64,000 nt of DNA from Sipunculus nudus (taxonomy: Eukaryota > Annelida > Sipuncula > Golfingiida > Sipunculidae), in the NCBI GenBank assembly GCA_026874595.1, contig CM049319.1, forward strand, positions 12,985,601 through 13,049,600. Reading direction: 5' to 3'. Both the position numbers and the translations under genes were made by a program. Positions 39,001 through 57,881 of this stretch are shown here, piece after piece (within the stretch, counting starts at the first letter, position 1; the number at the start of each line of letters is the position of its first letter). The notes beneath the pieces were generated by a model. The model did no database searches and had not been told where the DNA came from. It saw only the letters and a list, made by a program, of their open reading frames with translations.

Positions 39001-40507
39001 AGCGAGTCATTTTACCATATATGTTAGCTGTGTGAAGCTGTTACTTCTAGCCTGGCACCAATTTATCAGCATCTACTACATCATGTCACTAGACATTTAG
39101 ATTTCAGGTTATCTGTGGTTAATATTTACAAAAATGTTTTTTATAAGTTGTAATAATTTAAGATTTAAATTAAGTTCAAATTAAGTCACAGGGCTTATTA
39201 CCATATTTCATATTCATGTCTGCTTTCAGGTCACTCAAGTTTATATTTCGTGGAACAATGTGACGATGCCTGTTCCCAAGCTGCAGCTAGCTGGGTTTAC
39301 TCGTCAGACTCTGAGCGTCAACCAGAAGGCCACCACAACCTTCATCATCAATTCAGAGCAGATGTCCGTCTGGGACGACAACAAGGGCTTCATTGTTCCC
39401 CCAGGTTGGTGGTCAGATAGGAATTAAAGCTGGCTATTCACATGCCTTGTCTGGCTATTTTATGTGATTTCTGGCTTACTCTGTTTACAAATTAATGAAC
39501 TGTAGGTGATTCTTGTTTTTATATACTGTACATACACCCATGTTGACAAACATTAAAACCATGTAAATGATTTTTATTTAGTTGCACAAGTTGAAATGTT
39601 ACTAGTTGCAGAAGGCTATTGCAAAACTGGTTCATCTGATATGGTGTCGGGTGTTCATGTTGATCGTTTTTGGATTATTATGGTGGACATCCCCCACATG
39701 TTATAAACACAAGAATATAAACAAAATGAGCAGCCTATGTACTGCAGGATCAGCATTTTCTGGCCTATTTTTGTGATTCATTTAACAAATTAATTTGAGT
39801 TAATAGGCATTGGATATCAGAATAGGCTGCTTTAAATAAAGATACAGACAATAGTGTAACTTCTGCATGGATTTGCATCCATTTGCATTTTTCAAATTAC
39901 TGGTACTCTGACTTTGCCTGTTCAGAATGGTCATGTATCTTTTGTAAAAAAAATAAATAAAAAAACAAAACACTTGTATATTAATTAAGTACCTGTAGAC
40001 CATTTCTTCTGTCTTCAGTGGGTAAAATAATCTTAATTCAAATTTGTTGTCTAACCAACATTAAAATGCCTTATGTTGCTTGTATATACACTGCAAAAAA
40101 AACCAATTTACTTTTTAAGATAAATTATTTTGCCCCTCTCTCTATATATTTGGATTATTTTGGTACCCCCATATGTTATAAATACTTGGATATCAAGAAA
40201 AACAGCCTGTGAGTGGTGTGGCCTATTTTTTTTTATAAAAGATTCAGTTTATTATCTTAGGTAAAAAGACCTCAGATATGGGAAATGGTCTCTTTAAGGA
40301 TGGATTAAAATTGACAAGATTTGGATTGAAATCAGACATTTTGTGCGGTCTGCACTCACACTTATTTATAGTTTGTATATATCTTTTATTCAGTTACCAT
40401 TTTATGTTATTTCAGGGAGTATGACGGTGTATGTTGGAGGTCAGCAGCCCGGACAGAAGATGAACGTGGGATCTAATGTGCTGAAGGGCATGTTTACCAT
40501 AAACTGA
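17711..40507 (+). CDS. Secreted GH3 beta-D-xylosidase-like glycosidase, 12 exons
   Basis: Family 3 glycoside hydrolases remove terminal beta-linked xylose (or glucose/arabinose) with retention of configuration. I join exons 17711-18006, 23001-23160, 24151-24321, 25323-25414, 26027-26246, 26782-27027, 28120-28342, 34732-34821, 35487-35698, 36980-37183, 39230-39404 and 40416-40507. All have GT-AG borders and compatible phases, giving 2181 nt, 726 residues. A hydrophobic N-terminus (residues 1-20) looks like a signal peptide. Landmarks are GEDPYL at 156, KHFDVHGGPE from 188, SYNSINGVPACAN from 237, the presumed nucleophile Asp270 in GYIVSDAGA, an ESEGNDR stretch at 474-480 where the family's proposed acid/base lies, and FGYGLSY at 595 leading into the C-terminal fibronectin III-like domain. 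The KHFDVHGGPE and SYN-x-x-NGVPACAN motifs favour the xylosidase branch over beta-glucosidases. Length is normal for animal and plant members. The exact substrate is inferred. ATG sits in a good context (gacaccATGG) about 115 bp after a TATA box. Confidence 0.93.
18768..18961. mobile_element. 194-bp MITE in GH3 intron 1
   Basis: Starts CAGGGTACGAATTAG and ends CTATTTCGCACCCTG, imperfect terminal inverted repeats. TTCAGA flanks both ends (18762-18767 and 18962-18967). Termini are hAT-like, but the visible duplication is 6 bp, not 8. Confidence 0.65.
19558..19665 (+). repeat. 54-bp perfect tandem duplication
   Basis: 'catgggtttgcatagcagtt' begins at 19561 and again at 19615, and the full 54-bp units appear identical. 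Recent duplication in GH3 intron 1. Confidence 0.85.
19680..20170 (+). repeat. Dispersed repeat family F, copy 1, GH3 intron 1
   Basis: 'gtgatttctggctt.ctctgt', 'tgttgaccaacagg' and 'ccccacatattataaaca.gttgatataaaca..agcagcctgtgtgtggtg' recur in intron 11 at 39430-39900 and 40140-40300. Unclassified, no coding. Confidence 0.55.
20390..21192 (+). mobile_element. Solo LTR in GH3 intron 1, GTTC target duplication
   Basis: An 803-bp segment begins TGTTACAGG and ends CCGTAACA. The terminal 7 bases are near-inverted. GTTC flanks it on both sides (20386-20389 and 21193-21196). TATATAAA at 20663-20670 and AATAAA at 21029-21034 fit U3 and R of an LTR in plus orientation. No internal retroelement coding region is attached. 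Confidence 0.68.
22380..22870 (+). repeat. ~160-bp tandem repeat, three units, GH3 intron 1
   Basis: Phrases 'gcattatctcaaacaatac', 'tgatctttct.aaattca' and 'tccagtat.gc.g.c.gagcac' recur three times with strong divergence. No ends recognised. Confidence 0.55.
23001..23160 (+). CDS. GH3 gene exon 2
   Basis: The acceptor is catcctacag at 22991-23000. Codes for residues 99-152, including the GLSCFSPVLNIMRHPLWGRN stretch that matches the family's sPniNi.RdPrWGR motif. Donor CAG|GTAATT, phase 0. Confidence 0.9.
24151..24321 (+). CDS. GH3 gene exon 3 (GEDPYL and KHFDVHGGPE)
   Basis: Residues 153-209, 57 codons, phase 0 at both ends. Carries GEDPYL and Lys188-His189-Phe190, the substrate-binding KH pair of GH3. 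Donor AAG|GTAAAA. Confidence 0.92.
24353..24500 (+). repeat. ~80-bp direct duplication after GH3 exon 3
   Basis: 'aatctcatcatattatctta' at 24361 recurs as 'aatctcatcatactatctta' at 24440, with the following ~60 bp also matching. A third trace ('tttacctatcctgcaat') lies at 24849. Confidence 0.7.
25323..25414 (+). CDS. GH3 gene exon 4
   Basis: Encodes VSERDWRTTFLPQFKKCVEA and the LMCSYN strand (residues 210-239). Acceptor ttttttcag, donor AACAG|GTGTGT, phase 2. Confidence 0.9.
25640..25985 (+). repeat. ~155-bp direct repeat, two units, GH3 intron 4
   Basis: 'gtttttttcctataatttgt..tattt' then 'caaggtca' recurs at about 25720 and 25850. Resembles the other minisatellite monomers in style, but no CTAG end is visible. 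Confidence 0.5.
26027..26246 (+). CDS. GH3 gene exon 5 (catalytic nucleophile)
   Basis: Residues 240-313. Contains NGVPACAN and GYIVSDAGA with the presumed nucleophile Asp270. Donor GAT|GTGAGT. A 248-bp MITE begins only 18 bp into the following intron. Confidence 0.92.
26265..26512. mobile_element. 248-bp palindromic MITE with TTAA flanks, GH3 intron 5
   Basis: TTAA at 26261-26264 and 26513-26516 flank AGGTAGCATC and its imperfect inverse GATGCTACTTACC. Internal segments (tatatatcat..acctggta and accaggt..atgatatat) are also inverted, so most of the element folds back. TTAA duplications are typical of piggyBac-type insertion. Confidence 0.62.
26782..27027 (+). CDS. GH3 gene exon 6
   Basis: Residues 314-395, phase 0 at both ends. 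Ends the (beta/alpha)8 domain and starts the second domain with the SFVLLKNTQGFLPL motif. Acceptor tctctttcag, donor GCA|GTAAGT. Confidence 0.92.
27470..27885 (+). repeat. Possible element with inverted GTCCCCCACTTC ends, GH3 intron 6
   Basis: GTCCCCCACTTC at 27474 is inverted as GAAGTGGAGGAC near 27870. Between them are a (TGTC)n patch and LINE/Helitron-like noncoding sequence. The subterminal-repeat pattern resembles families A, B, D and G, but no CTAG end is found. Confidence 0.4.
28120..28342 (+). CDS. GH3 gene exon 7
   Basis: Residues 396-469 plus one base. Encodes IVGPFANNSDQIYGDY and ends inside VVVCLGTG. Acceptor ctctttgcag, donor ACAG|GTGAGC, phase 1. The 6.4-kb intron that follows contains the antisense Ty3/gypsy copy. 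Confidence 0.92.
28550..28800 (-). repeat. Dispersed repeat family H, copy 2, in GH3 intron 7
   Basis: 'cataagtgaccctacatttgtgaatatttccttg' style sequence is the complement of the family H interior at 1620-1720. Older and shorter than copy 1; a CA-rich stretch (28725-28760) replaces the TG run. Confidence 0.6.
29880..30020 (-). mobile_element. Start of the gypsy 3' LTR with polypurine tract
   Basis: Read on the minus strand, a TTGGGGGGA polypurine tract at 30021-30030 is followed at once by TGTAGTGATATGATACACA, a standard TG start for an LTR. An AATAAA follows about 140 bp later (near 29878). The outer end is not resolved. It could lie anywhere between about 29890 and 29500. Confidence 0.6.
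30364..30950 (-). pseudogene. Gypsy pol part 3: integrase core end and C-terminal tail
   Basis: 30687-30950 carries the second Asp (MTDNGPQY) and the Glu region (NGFIERH) of the integrase. A deletion and frame change follow near 30690-30720. 30364-30690 then encodes the basic C-terminal tail (GQKVRILNK..WCPGTVV), resembling a GPY/F module, to a TAA at 30364. Confidence 0.8.
30938..31920 (-). pseudogene. Gypsy pol part 2: RNase H, integrase zinc finger and core start
   Basis: RNase H motifs: a DAS box near 31870 and TDHKPL near 31680. Then an HHCC integrase finger (H near 31195, C-P-I-C near 31090) and the first Asp region of the integrase core. A small deletion at about 30950 throws the frame into a stop at 30938. 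Confidence 0.87.
31899..33842 (-). pseudogene. Gypsy gag-pol part 1: zinc knuckles, protease, reverse transcriptase
   Basis: A 647-codon open stretch. Two CCHC-type knuckles lie near residues 53-85, the protease active site (DTGAS) near 197, and the RT domain at about 360-600 with a DAKAGYW box and an IADD catalytic box in place of the usual YxDD. It ends early through a frameshift. In the next frame the coding continues directly into RNase H. Confidence 0.88.
34732..34821 (+). CDS. GH3 gene exon 8 (ESEGNDR)
   Basis: A 90-bp exon giving GQAVESEGNDRPDITLPGSQ and on to residue 499. Phase 1 at both ends, so skipping would preserve the frame but delete the presumed acid/base segment. Acceptor ttgttctgcag, donor GAAA|GTAAGT. 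Confidence 0.92.
34823..35170 (+). repeat. Irregular short tandem repeat of AAGTTATCTCACAT in GH3 intron 8
   Basis: About fifteen copies of (A)GTTATCTCACATG or variants, spaced 20-35 bp, starting right at the exon 8 donor (GAAA|GTAAGTTATCTCACA). The first repeat includes the splice donor itself. Confidence 0.7.
35487..35698 (+). CDS. GH3 gene exon 9
   Basis: Residues 500-570. Holds APVIVLLFNAGPLDVSWA and the GRLPSTWP motif typical of the GH3 C-terminal domain. Donor CAG|GTAGGA. Confidence 0.92.
36223..36471 (+). pseudogene. RecQ-like helicase N-terminal fragment, frameshifted
   Basis: Begins MAAPVASSCGTAREEICRQW, then LRPHQQVCKETVL (the Q-motif region of RecQ helicases) and CIPTGGGKSLCYQ, a textbook RecQ Walker A (motif I). 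The frame then stops at 36412. Shifting by one base continues as CFPPQSDQYLEEHPIVLVIP, matching the beta strand of motif Ia (xxLVVSPL). It ends by 36471. It sits inside GH3 intron 9 in the same orientation. No further helicase motifs follow, so this is a broken insertion rather than a gene. Confidence 0.7.
36980..37183 (+). CDS. GH3 gene exon 10 (FGYGLSY)
   Basis: Residues 571-638, 68 codons, phase 0. YRYYKGDPLFPFGYGLSY is a diagnostic GH3 motif just before the fibronectin III-like domain. Acceptor cttgtttag, donor GAG|GTAAGA. Confidence 0.93.
37980..39060 (+). repeat. Dispersed repeat family E, copy 2, in GH3 intron 10
   Basis: Internally repetitive: the word 'tttgttctaatggt' and the phrase 'gctgagttatgggaagctgaacttag' recur at irregular spacing of roughly 170-320 bp. 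Homologous to 12580-12663 plus 14407-14960. No coding. Confidence 0.65.
39230..39404 (+). CDS. GH3 gene exon 11 (FnIII-like domain)
   Basis: Residues 639-696. Includes QVYISWNN and the KLQLAGFTRQTL strand of the FnIII-like domain. Acceptor tgctttcag, donor CCAG|GTTGGT, phase 1. Confidence 0.9.
39430..40300 (+). repeat. Dispersed repeat family F, two more copies, GH3 intron 11
   Basis: The 'cccacatgttataaacac..agaatataaac' box occurs at about 39690 and 40148, each followed by 'agcctgtg'. The two units lie head to tail about 460 bp apart. Fills nearly the whole intron between exons 11 and 12. Confidence 0.55.
40416..40507 (+). CDS. GH3 gene exon 12 (C-terminus and stop)
   Basis: The last 30 codons end FTIN-stop (TGA 40505-40507). 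Acceptor ttatttcag. No AATAAA follows closely. The nearest clear one is near 43175, beyond the 40.9-42.2 kb repeat element, so the 3' UTR end is uncertain. Confidence 0.88.
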
Positions 40508-40938
40508 TCATCTGGGGTAACATGGTGCATCACCTGGTGTAAACCTGTGAACTAAATTTAAATCTGTGGCCACGAATAATCATGAGCTTTCACTGCACTG
40601 TTGTTAACATCAAAATATACTGGAGGTCTTGAATATTCAGGATTTTTAGGTGCAGGTAAAACATGATGTATAATCCTAGATTCCTTCCACTGTGTCATTA
40701 TTATCAATTTGAATTGTGTTTTGCAATGTTAAGGCATTCCACAAATGTAGATTTTACATGATTTTGATAATGAATTTTTGTTTACACAGGGAAAAGTGCA
40801 GTGTAAAGAATTCCTTTTCTATATTTTTAAATAGTTTTTTTATATGTTTTGCATTCCAGAGAAACTTAAGTTTCAAGTCACTTTAGTTACCATAAACTTG
40901 TTATAATGGTAATCATCATTTACAGTGTATAGATAGTT

Positions 40939-42247
40939 TTAGGCCCTCAGCCCTTATGCTGATGGGCTATTGTCGACACCCAAGCTGTCTGTCCGTCGGT
41001 CTGTCCCGCGTCCGTTAACTTTTACCTTGTGAGCGGGATATCTCTAAAAGGATTCACCGTCAGAATTTTATTTCCTCGGTAAAGATGTATATCAACAAAA
41101 TCTCAGTCAAGTTCGAAGATGGGTGACCTTGACCTATTTTTCTACATTTTAGAGCTGATTATAGAAAAACACATAGACGCTTATTACTCAGGAACCATTT
41201 GGTGGATTTTCACAAAACTAACTTTGATTATTTGGACTGACAGTCTGTACCTGCTACACAAGTTTGGTGGCTCCACCTATAATTTCTGATTTTTAATGAA
41301 TTTTTATTGGATTTTTCAACTTTGGGCTTGTGAGTGGGATATCTCTAAAAGGATTCACCGTAGGAATTTTATTTCTTCGATGAAGCTGTATATTGACAAA
41401 ATCTTGGTCAAGTTCGAAGATGGGTGACCTTGACCTATTTTTCTACGTTTTAGAGCTGATTATAGAAAAACTCTTAGAAGCTTATATCTAAGGAACCATT
41501 GGGTGGATTTTTACCAAACTTACTAAGGTCATTTGGACTGAAAATCTGTACCTGCTCCACAAGTTTGGTTGCGCCATCTACAATTTCTGATTTTTTACAA
41601 ATTTTTATCGGATTTTTCAAATTTGGCCTTGTGAGCAGGATATCTCTATAGGATTCACCACAGGAATTTTCATTTTTTGGTGATTATGTATATAGACAAA
41701 ATCTTGGTCAAGTTCAAAGATGGGTGACCTTGACCTAATTTTCTACATTTTAGAGCCGATTACGGACAAATACTTAGAAGCTAATTTCTCAGGAACCATT
41801 GGATCTTGCTATGATCATTGGGACTGATGGTCTGTACCTGCTGCACAATTTTTGGGGCACCACCTACTGTTTCTGATTTTTAATGAATATTTATTAGATT
41901 ATAAACTTTGGCCTTTTGTGCAGGATATCTCCAAAGGTATTCAACACAGGAACTTCATTTTTTCAGTGCTATTGCATATTTACAATATTTTGGTAAAATT
42001 TAAAGATAGGTGTTCTTGACTGACTTATCAAGGTCACAGAGCTTAGAATAGAAAATAACTTAGGAGCTTATTTCTCAGGAAGCATTTAGTGGATTGTTAT
42101 GAAACATGGTATATACCTCTCCAATTTAAATCTATAACTAAGACATGTACATCCGAATGACAACAAATTTTTTACTTGTTACTGTTACCACCTATAAACA
42201 CTGTTCTTTTGGCTGAGGGCTTTTATCAGCTTTTGCTTATATTCTAG
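40939..42247 (+). mobile_element. Helitron-like element family G (four ~300-bp monomers) downstream of GH3 gene
   Basis: 'gatatctctaaaaggattcacc' recurs near 41037, 41337, 41638 and, diverged, 41926. GCCCTCAGCC at 40943-40952 is inverted as GGCTGAGGGC near 42211-42220. The 3' end is TATATTCTAG|T at 42247, with GCTGA..TCAGC able to form a stem upstream. The exact 5' base is uncertain. Lies 0.43 kb after the GH3 stop, so it may be transcribed in the 3' UTR. Confidence 0.7.
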
Positions 42248-42249
42248 TT

Positions 42250-43955
42250 AATAATTTGTTGGCACAATGTTTTAACTCATTAATATAAAAGGTAGCTCAT
42301 ATTTTCTGCCGTAATCACGATGATTAATGCAGCTGAAGGTGTATAATTTATTATTTAGAATATAATTGTCAAAGACATTAAATTTTTAGGCATTTCGTTT
42401 ATAGAAAATTACTTCATGTACAGATCATGATTAAATTTGCATTTATAATACTTGTTACCAAAACTCAAACTTTAAAAGGTTTACATTGCAATACTTTGAA
42501 GAAAATTCTAAAAAAAGGACTTAGTTAATACTCAAGCCATGTGTTTTCGCTTTAGATTTTGGAATAATTTTACTCCGAAGTATGGTAACCATGTAAATGT
42601 GCCAGGTGTTTGTTTTCAGATGAATTGTATGTATTAAATTTGCTGCTGTTGAGCAAATTCAAAATGTGATTTACTTAAAATATTGCTACAATAATGCAAG
42701 TCGTTCAAGAAGTGATTTTGTTTTAGTCATGGATTTGCCTGGGACCATGTTTAGCTTCACAGAAGTTTCTTCAAAAGAAACATATTCTTCAAATGATGCA
42801 CAATGTTGAATTAACAAAAATACTGTTAAAGAAGGGAGATGATAAAATAACGTGTGGATATCATGACGATGAAGTAAATTATCATCTTTAATGGTGTTCA
42901 GGTTTCTTTATTGGCACAGATACAAAGTGGGAGTATCTTTATTTACATTATCCTTCTTGCACCAGTAAGACGGGAAAAAAATATTTCATTAGCCTCCGCA
43001 GCTGTCCAAAGAGTGGTCTGTTAATAGGCCACACTCCAAATCTTGACTGTGGTGGTGGACTTCCGCAGCGCTCCCCAGCAGTGGGGAAAACAGAAGCACT
43101 TATCTTATTTTAATGCAACATTTATTTGTAGAATCTATAAGGTGTTCACAAAACAGCATATTAAGATTTCACCATAAATAAACTAATTATCCCCCCAAAA
43201 AATGACCTTTGATTGACAGCTGCAGAGGCTATCGGTGGACCACAAAAGCTTTGTTATTTCGCAAGTTCACGGTGCAATGGGGAAGCGAAAACAAATATAT
43301 GTGGAATGCAAAGGGATGGCAGGTATTGGGTCTACTCATCTACCACAATTTAAATTTTCTGTTTTGCATTTTGGTGACTGTATGGATATTAACAGTGTAC
43401 CTGCCAGTGTTTGTCATGACACATCAATCTTGTAATAAATAACATATGCAGATGTATATTTAACAGATTTATTACTGGAACATGTTTGTACACTTGGACC
43501 ATCAGTGCAAACAAAATATCTACTTCATCAAAAAGAAAAGAAAAAGTTTGTTCTTTCAGTATGGTCATTTATATTTAAATTATCCAGAACTGTTACAACT
43601 GAAATGATTTTGAAGCAAGAGTTGATATTTAATTTTTTTATTGTTCCACATAAGAAGAAATATAAAAAGGCTGCAACAATTATGTGAAAAAGTCATTGTT
43701 AATGTGTTGTTGCGAAATGATACAACATTGGTACAACTGTTTTTAACACTTGAAATGTATTGATTTATAAAAATTGTTAATACCTATTAAACTGCTCTTA
43801 ATTCTTGCACACCCCCTGAAGGTTAACTTCATATCCCTCCCCCATGAAAAGTATGAATTATAAAAAAAATGTTCATTGAATTGAAATAATTAATGATTTG
43901 CCAAGAAAAAATCAGTCACTTTCATTAAATGAAGTTATATTCATATATATTCAAC
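42250..43955. other. GH3 to TYMS intergenic region, left part
   Basis: AT-rich. Two overlapping open frames at 43209-43442 have no recognised motif, though frame 43235-43435 runs on in spirit into 43450-43690 and may be a decayed transposon ORF. AATAAA near 43175 could end the GH3 transcript. Confidence 0.35.
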
Positions 43956-43959
43956 TGTC

Positions 43960-44382
43960 TCAAGATGCATAAAGTTGCTGATGACGAAAAAACTTGCTAA
44001 AACTTGCATAACTGGTTAAACTGGTTAATACGGTCCAAATGGCTAAAACTGCAAGTATAAAGGCGATGCGTCTCAAAACACTGTCATTCACAAGATCGCG
44101 TTCGGCTCTCGAATGGCATGGCTGGGTCTCCGCTGCTGGGATCAGTAGAGGGAATTTGGGCTGCTTCTGCCTTTGCGGTTGTGGATGCTGTGGCTTTCCT
44201 AAAAGGTCACCGGTTCGGGATGTACGGTGGCAACCTCTTGTGGCTCTCTGCTTGGCTTGGTGTGGCATAGCGTCTGTTAGCTCAGAGAACATGCTTAAGG
44301 AGCACGCAGGGCTGAGGTCTTGACCACAGCAACCTGTAGCTGCTAGACGTGCTAGACTTCTTCTGCTGCTGATGCATTAAGT
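43960..44382 (-). CDS. Hypothetical single-membrane-span protein or terminal exon
   Basis: Open from 44382 down to a TGA at 43960, with the first ATG at 44290-44292 (110 residues). The N-terminal two thirds is rich in Gln, Pro, Arg and Lys. A hydrophobic run, IAFILAVLAIWTVLTSL, near the C-terminus looks like a tail anchor or single span. I do not recognise the family. CAG acceptors upstream (near 44365-44375) would let this be a last exon. It lies between the convergent GH3 and TYMS genes. Chance is possible. Confidence 0.25.
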
Positions 44383-45511
44383 ACACATGCATCATGCTCT
44401 GCCTAAATATTTTCTTTTCTTATAAACCATAAATACCTCAACTGCTTTCACTAAATATTATGACCATGATTTCAAAGTGCAAAAAGAACCAAAAGTACAT
44501 ACACAAATTTCTTTATAAATATTTCCATGATTTATTTTGGCTTGTACAAATCCTCACAACTTCGCAAGTTTCATGATAGACACACCTTCAATCAAATCCT
44601 TTTTGATCATAATCAACAGATATGGGAGCTCACGCTAAGGCTAACATACATACAGGTACACACACTTTGTGCAGTTTGTTGGCAGTGAGATGCGATACTG
44701 ATGTCATGATATAGTGGCAGTGGTTCTTACACTGGCAACAATACCAGTAATGGAAATGTATAATGAACTTTATAAAATGATTATGTTTGCAAGTACATCT
44801 GTTTTTCCACAGTTAGCGAGGAGCAGGTGAGGGGAGCCCTTTAAACTTGCAATGAGTTAAAAATAAACTGTCGATAAAATACTGCCAATCTGACCTTCAA
44901 ATGCTTCAGATTTTTTATTATCACAAACCAAGTAATAAGCATACCTGATATCAGTTCCTGCTTAGGCTATTACAATATTATACTATATTAAATAAATATA
45001 TAATTTTACTGTGTATAATTTCATAGAAAACTACAAATGGGAGTGACCATCTTAAATTACATTAAAGAATTGCAAATCCAAAGAATCCACACAAAAAAAT
45101 CAATTTTACTCCCCTTTAGACTTTTTCCCAATATCTGACAGAACAAGTGTGTTGATGTGATGATCTTCGTTTTAACTATATAAGCTTCAAATGTTTACAC
45201 CACTTTGTCCAATCAGAAGCTGTCAAATATGGCTGTTCTTGCATCTGACCAATGACTTAACTGCTATATTGAAATGTGATGCATAGACTGGAATTCTTTT
45301 AATAGTTAGATTAGTTGTATAGTGCTATAGTTATTTTGGTCCTTTGTTGTAAGTTAGGTTCATCCCTCATGTTTCAAACATATCTACTAGCAATGAGCTT
45401 TCAACTTACAAAATATTCCCCCCAAAACAGGAGGACACAGTATGGTGAAACGGGCTGTAAATTATAATATATCCTGCTTTTTAGCTGAATTCCGGTAGTT
45501 GCATAGTATTT

Positions 45512-56249
<10,738 letters not shown>

Positions 56250-57129
56250 TAGACTGGGTTACTGATAAATAAGACCAAAAGTAATACGTTTTAATAGGCT
56301 GTTCAAGGAAGGCAAATTTTGCAATATCCACAGATGAAAGTGCCATAATCGAGACTTTATCAATACTTGTATTAAAACTGTATTTAAATTTTAAACTGAA
56401 AATGTAAGTAATCCAAAACTGCATACTTCTTACATTGTGGAACCTTACAAAGTGCGTGATCAGACTTTGGTGTGTGGTATGAAAGTGCAGGAATCTTTAA
56501 ATCAAGGTGAGAGAAATGATTCATAAAATTAATGGTAACATCAGAGGTCAGCTCTGCCTGCCAGAAGAAAAGCAGCTGCATTTAGGTTACACTTTTGCAA
56601 ATTTAAAATACTGCAACCTTTACTCCTGTTTGGAAATATATACTTCTAATATTAGTGTATCACATAATAATCACAATGATAACTTCCTGGACCAGAACAA
56701 ATTGTGGGCAACCATGGAACTTAGAAATGGGTTACATTTTGGATAACAGCACATGTTCTCCATGTGGTTTTGTATATTTGCAAATTTAATACCTACACAG
56801 ATGGAAGTGAAATCAGATGGTTTAGACATGAAATATATATTAATACAAGTAGTCTTGATCTGTATTTGAATGTGCAAGCCAGCTGGTTCTGTAGTTCTAC
56901 CTGCAGCCATTTATATAGGTGATATTGTTGACCATTGTGGTCAATTCACAAAACTAATGGCGGAGAATCATCTACAGACCAGTTTTGTAACAATTTCATT
57001 TTCAAACAGAATGACCAAGGTTCTTAGGTTTATAGCCCAGGTGGTGAACTCGGGTCTCATGGACACCTCCTGTAATACACCGAGCAAAATCAGACTCATT
57101 AGCAGAATGAGGCCATCTTTCCATATATA

Positions 57130-57347
57130 TGATTTGTTATTATTATAAAGCCTTCTGGATTTTAGTTTTCATATGCTCGGGGTTAGGAATAATCCAGAAG
57201 TCATAACTTGTCATTAAGACAGAGTGAATCTCAAGAGGCTCTATATATAACGAGATTATGCCATTGATGCAATGACGGGGTTCAAACCAGTGACCTTCAG
57301 CTCAGAAGTCCAACACCTTAACCACTAGGCTTCGTCCTACCCCACAA
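57130..57347 (-). mobile_element. tRNA-derived SINE
   Basis: On the minus strand a 73-nt head shows an A box (TAGTGGTTAAGG, near 57315-57327) and B box (GGTTTGAACCC, 57278-57288) with tRNA spacing. The acceptor stem does not pair and no CCA-ready end exists, so it is not a tRNA gene. A body of ~145 bp ends in ATAATAATAAC, a typical SINE tail. Confidence 0.7.
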
Positions 57348-57881
57348 GAAATGTCCTTCAACTAAACACAACAAAACAAAAGACCCAAAAGTTTTTTTTA
57401 CATGTTTTATTATGAATTTCAAAATATTCATGCAAGTCCTCTGAACAAACAATAAAGGTACTGCAAGTCATTTAAGTGAACAGAAACACACACATCTGAA
57501 AGGCACTGACCATTGTTAAAAGTTAGTGTTCAGTTGTGAAAATGTTTCATCATAAGTTTCAAAGTAATCCATTTGGAAGAAAAATTAAATATACTTTAAA
57601 TATACTTACAGTCCTTTTTTAAAATGTCCTTTGTAGGTTACATCAAAAGATTGTTATGGATATCTCATTTCAAAGGACTGAATGAAACTGGATCAGTGAG
57701 AGGCATTGGGATATTATCAAAACCAAGTAACGGATTTATGAAAAAAAACTTGGTATTTCACTGTAATCTGTATACTTCTGGGAACTTGTCAATTTGTCCA
57801 TTAAGTTACATTTTTTTATGTTCTGTGTCTAGCTTCAGTAACCCTATATTACAAATTGCAGAAAACATTTTTGAGGCAGTT

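Noticed and set aside
57273-57345. tRNA gene
   Set aside because: A and B boxes are good, but the acceptor stem does not pair and the sequence continues into a SINE body.
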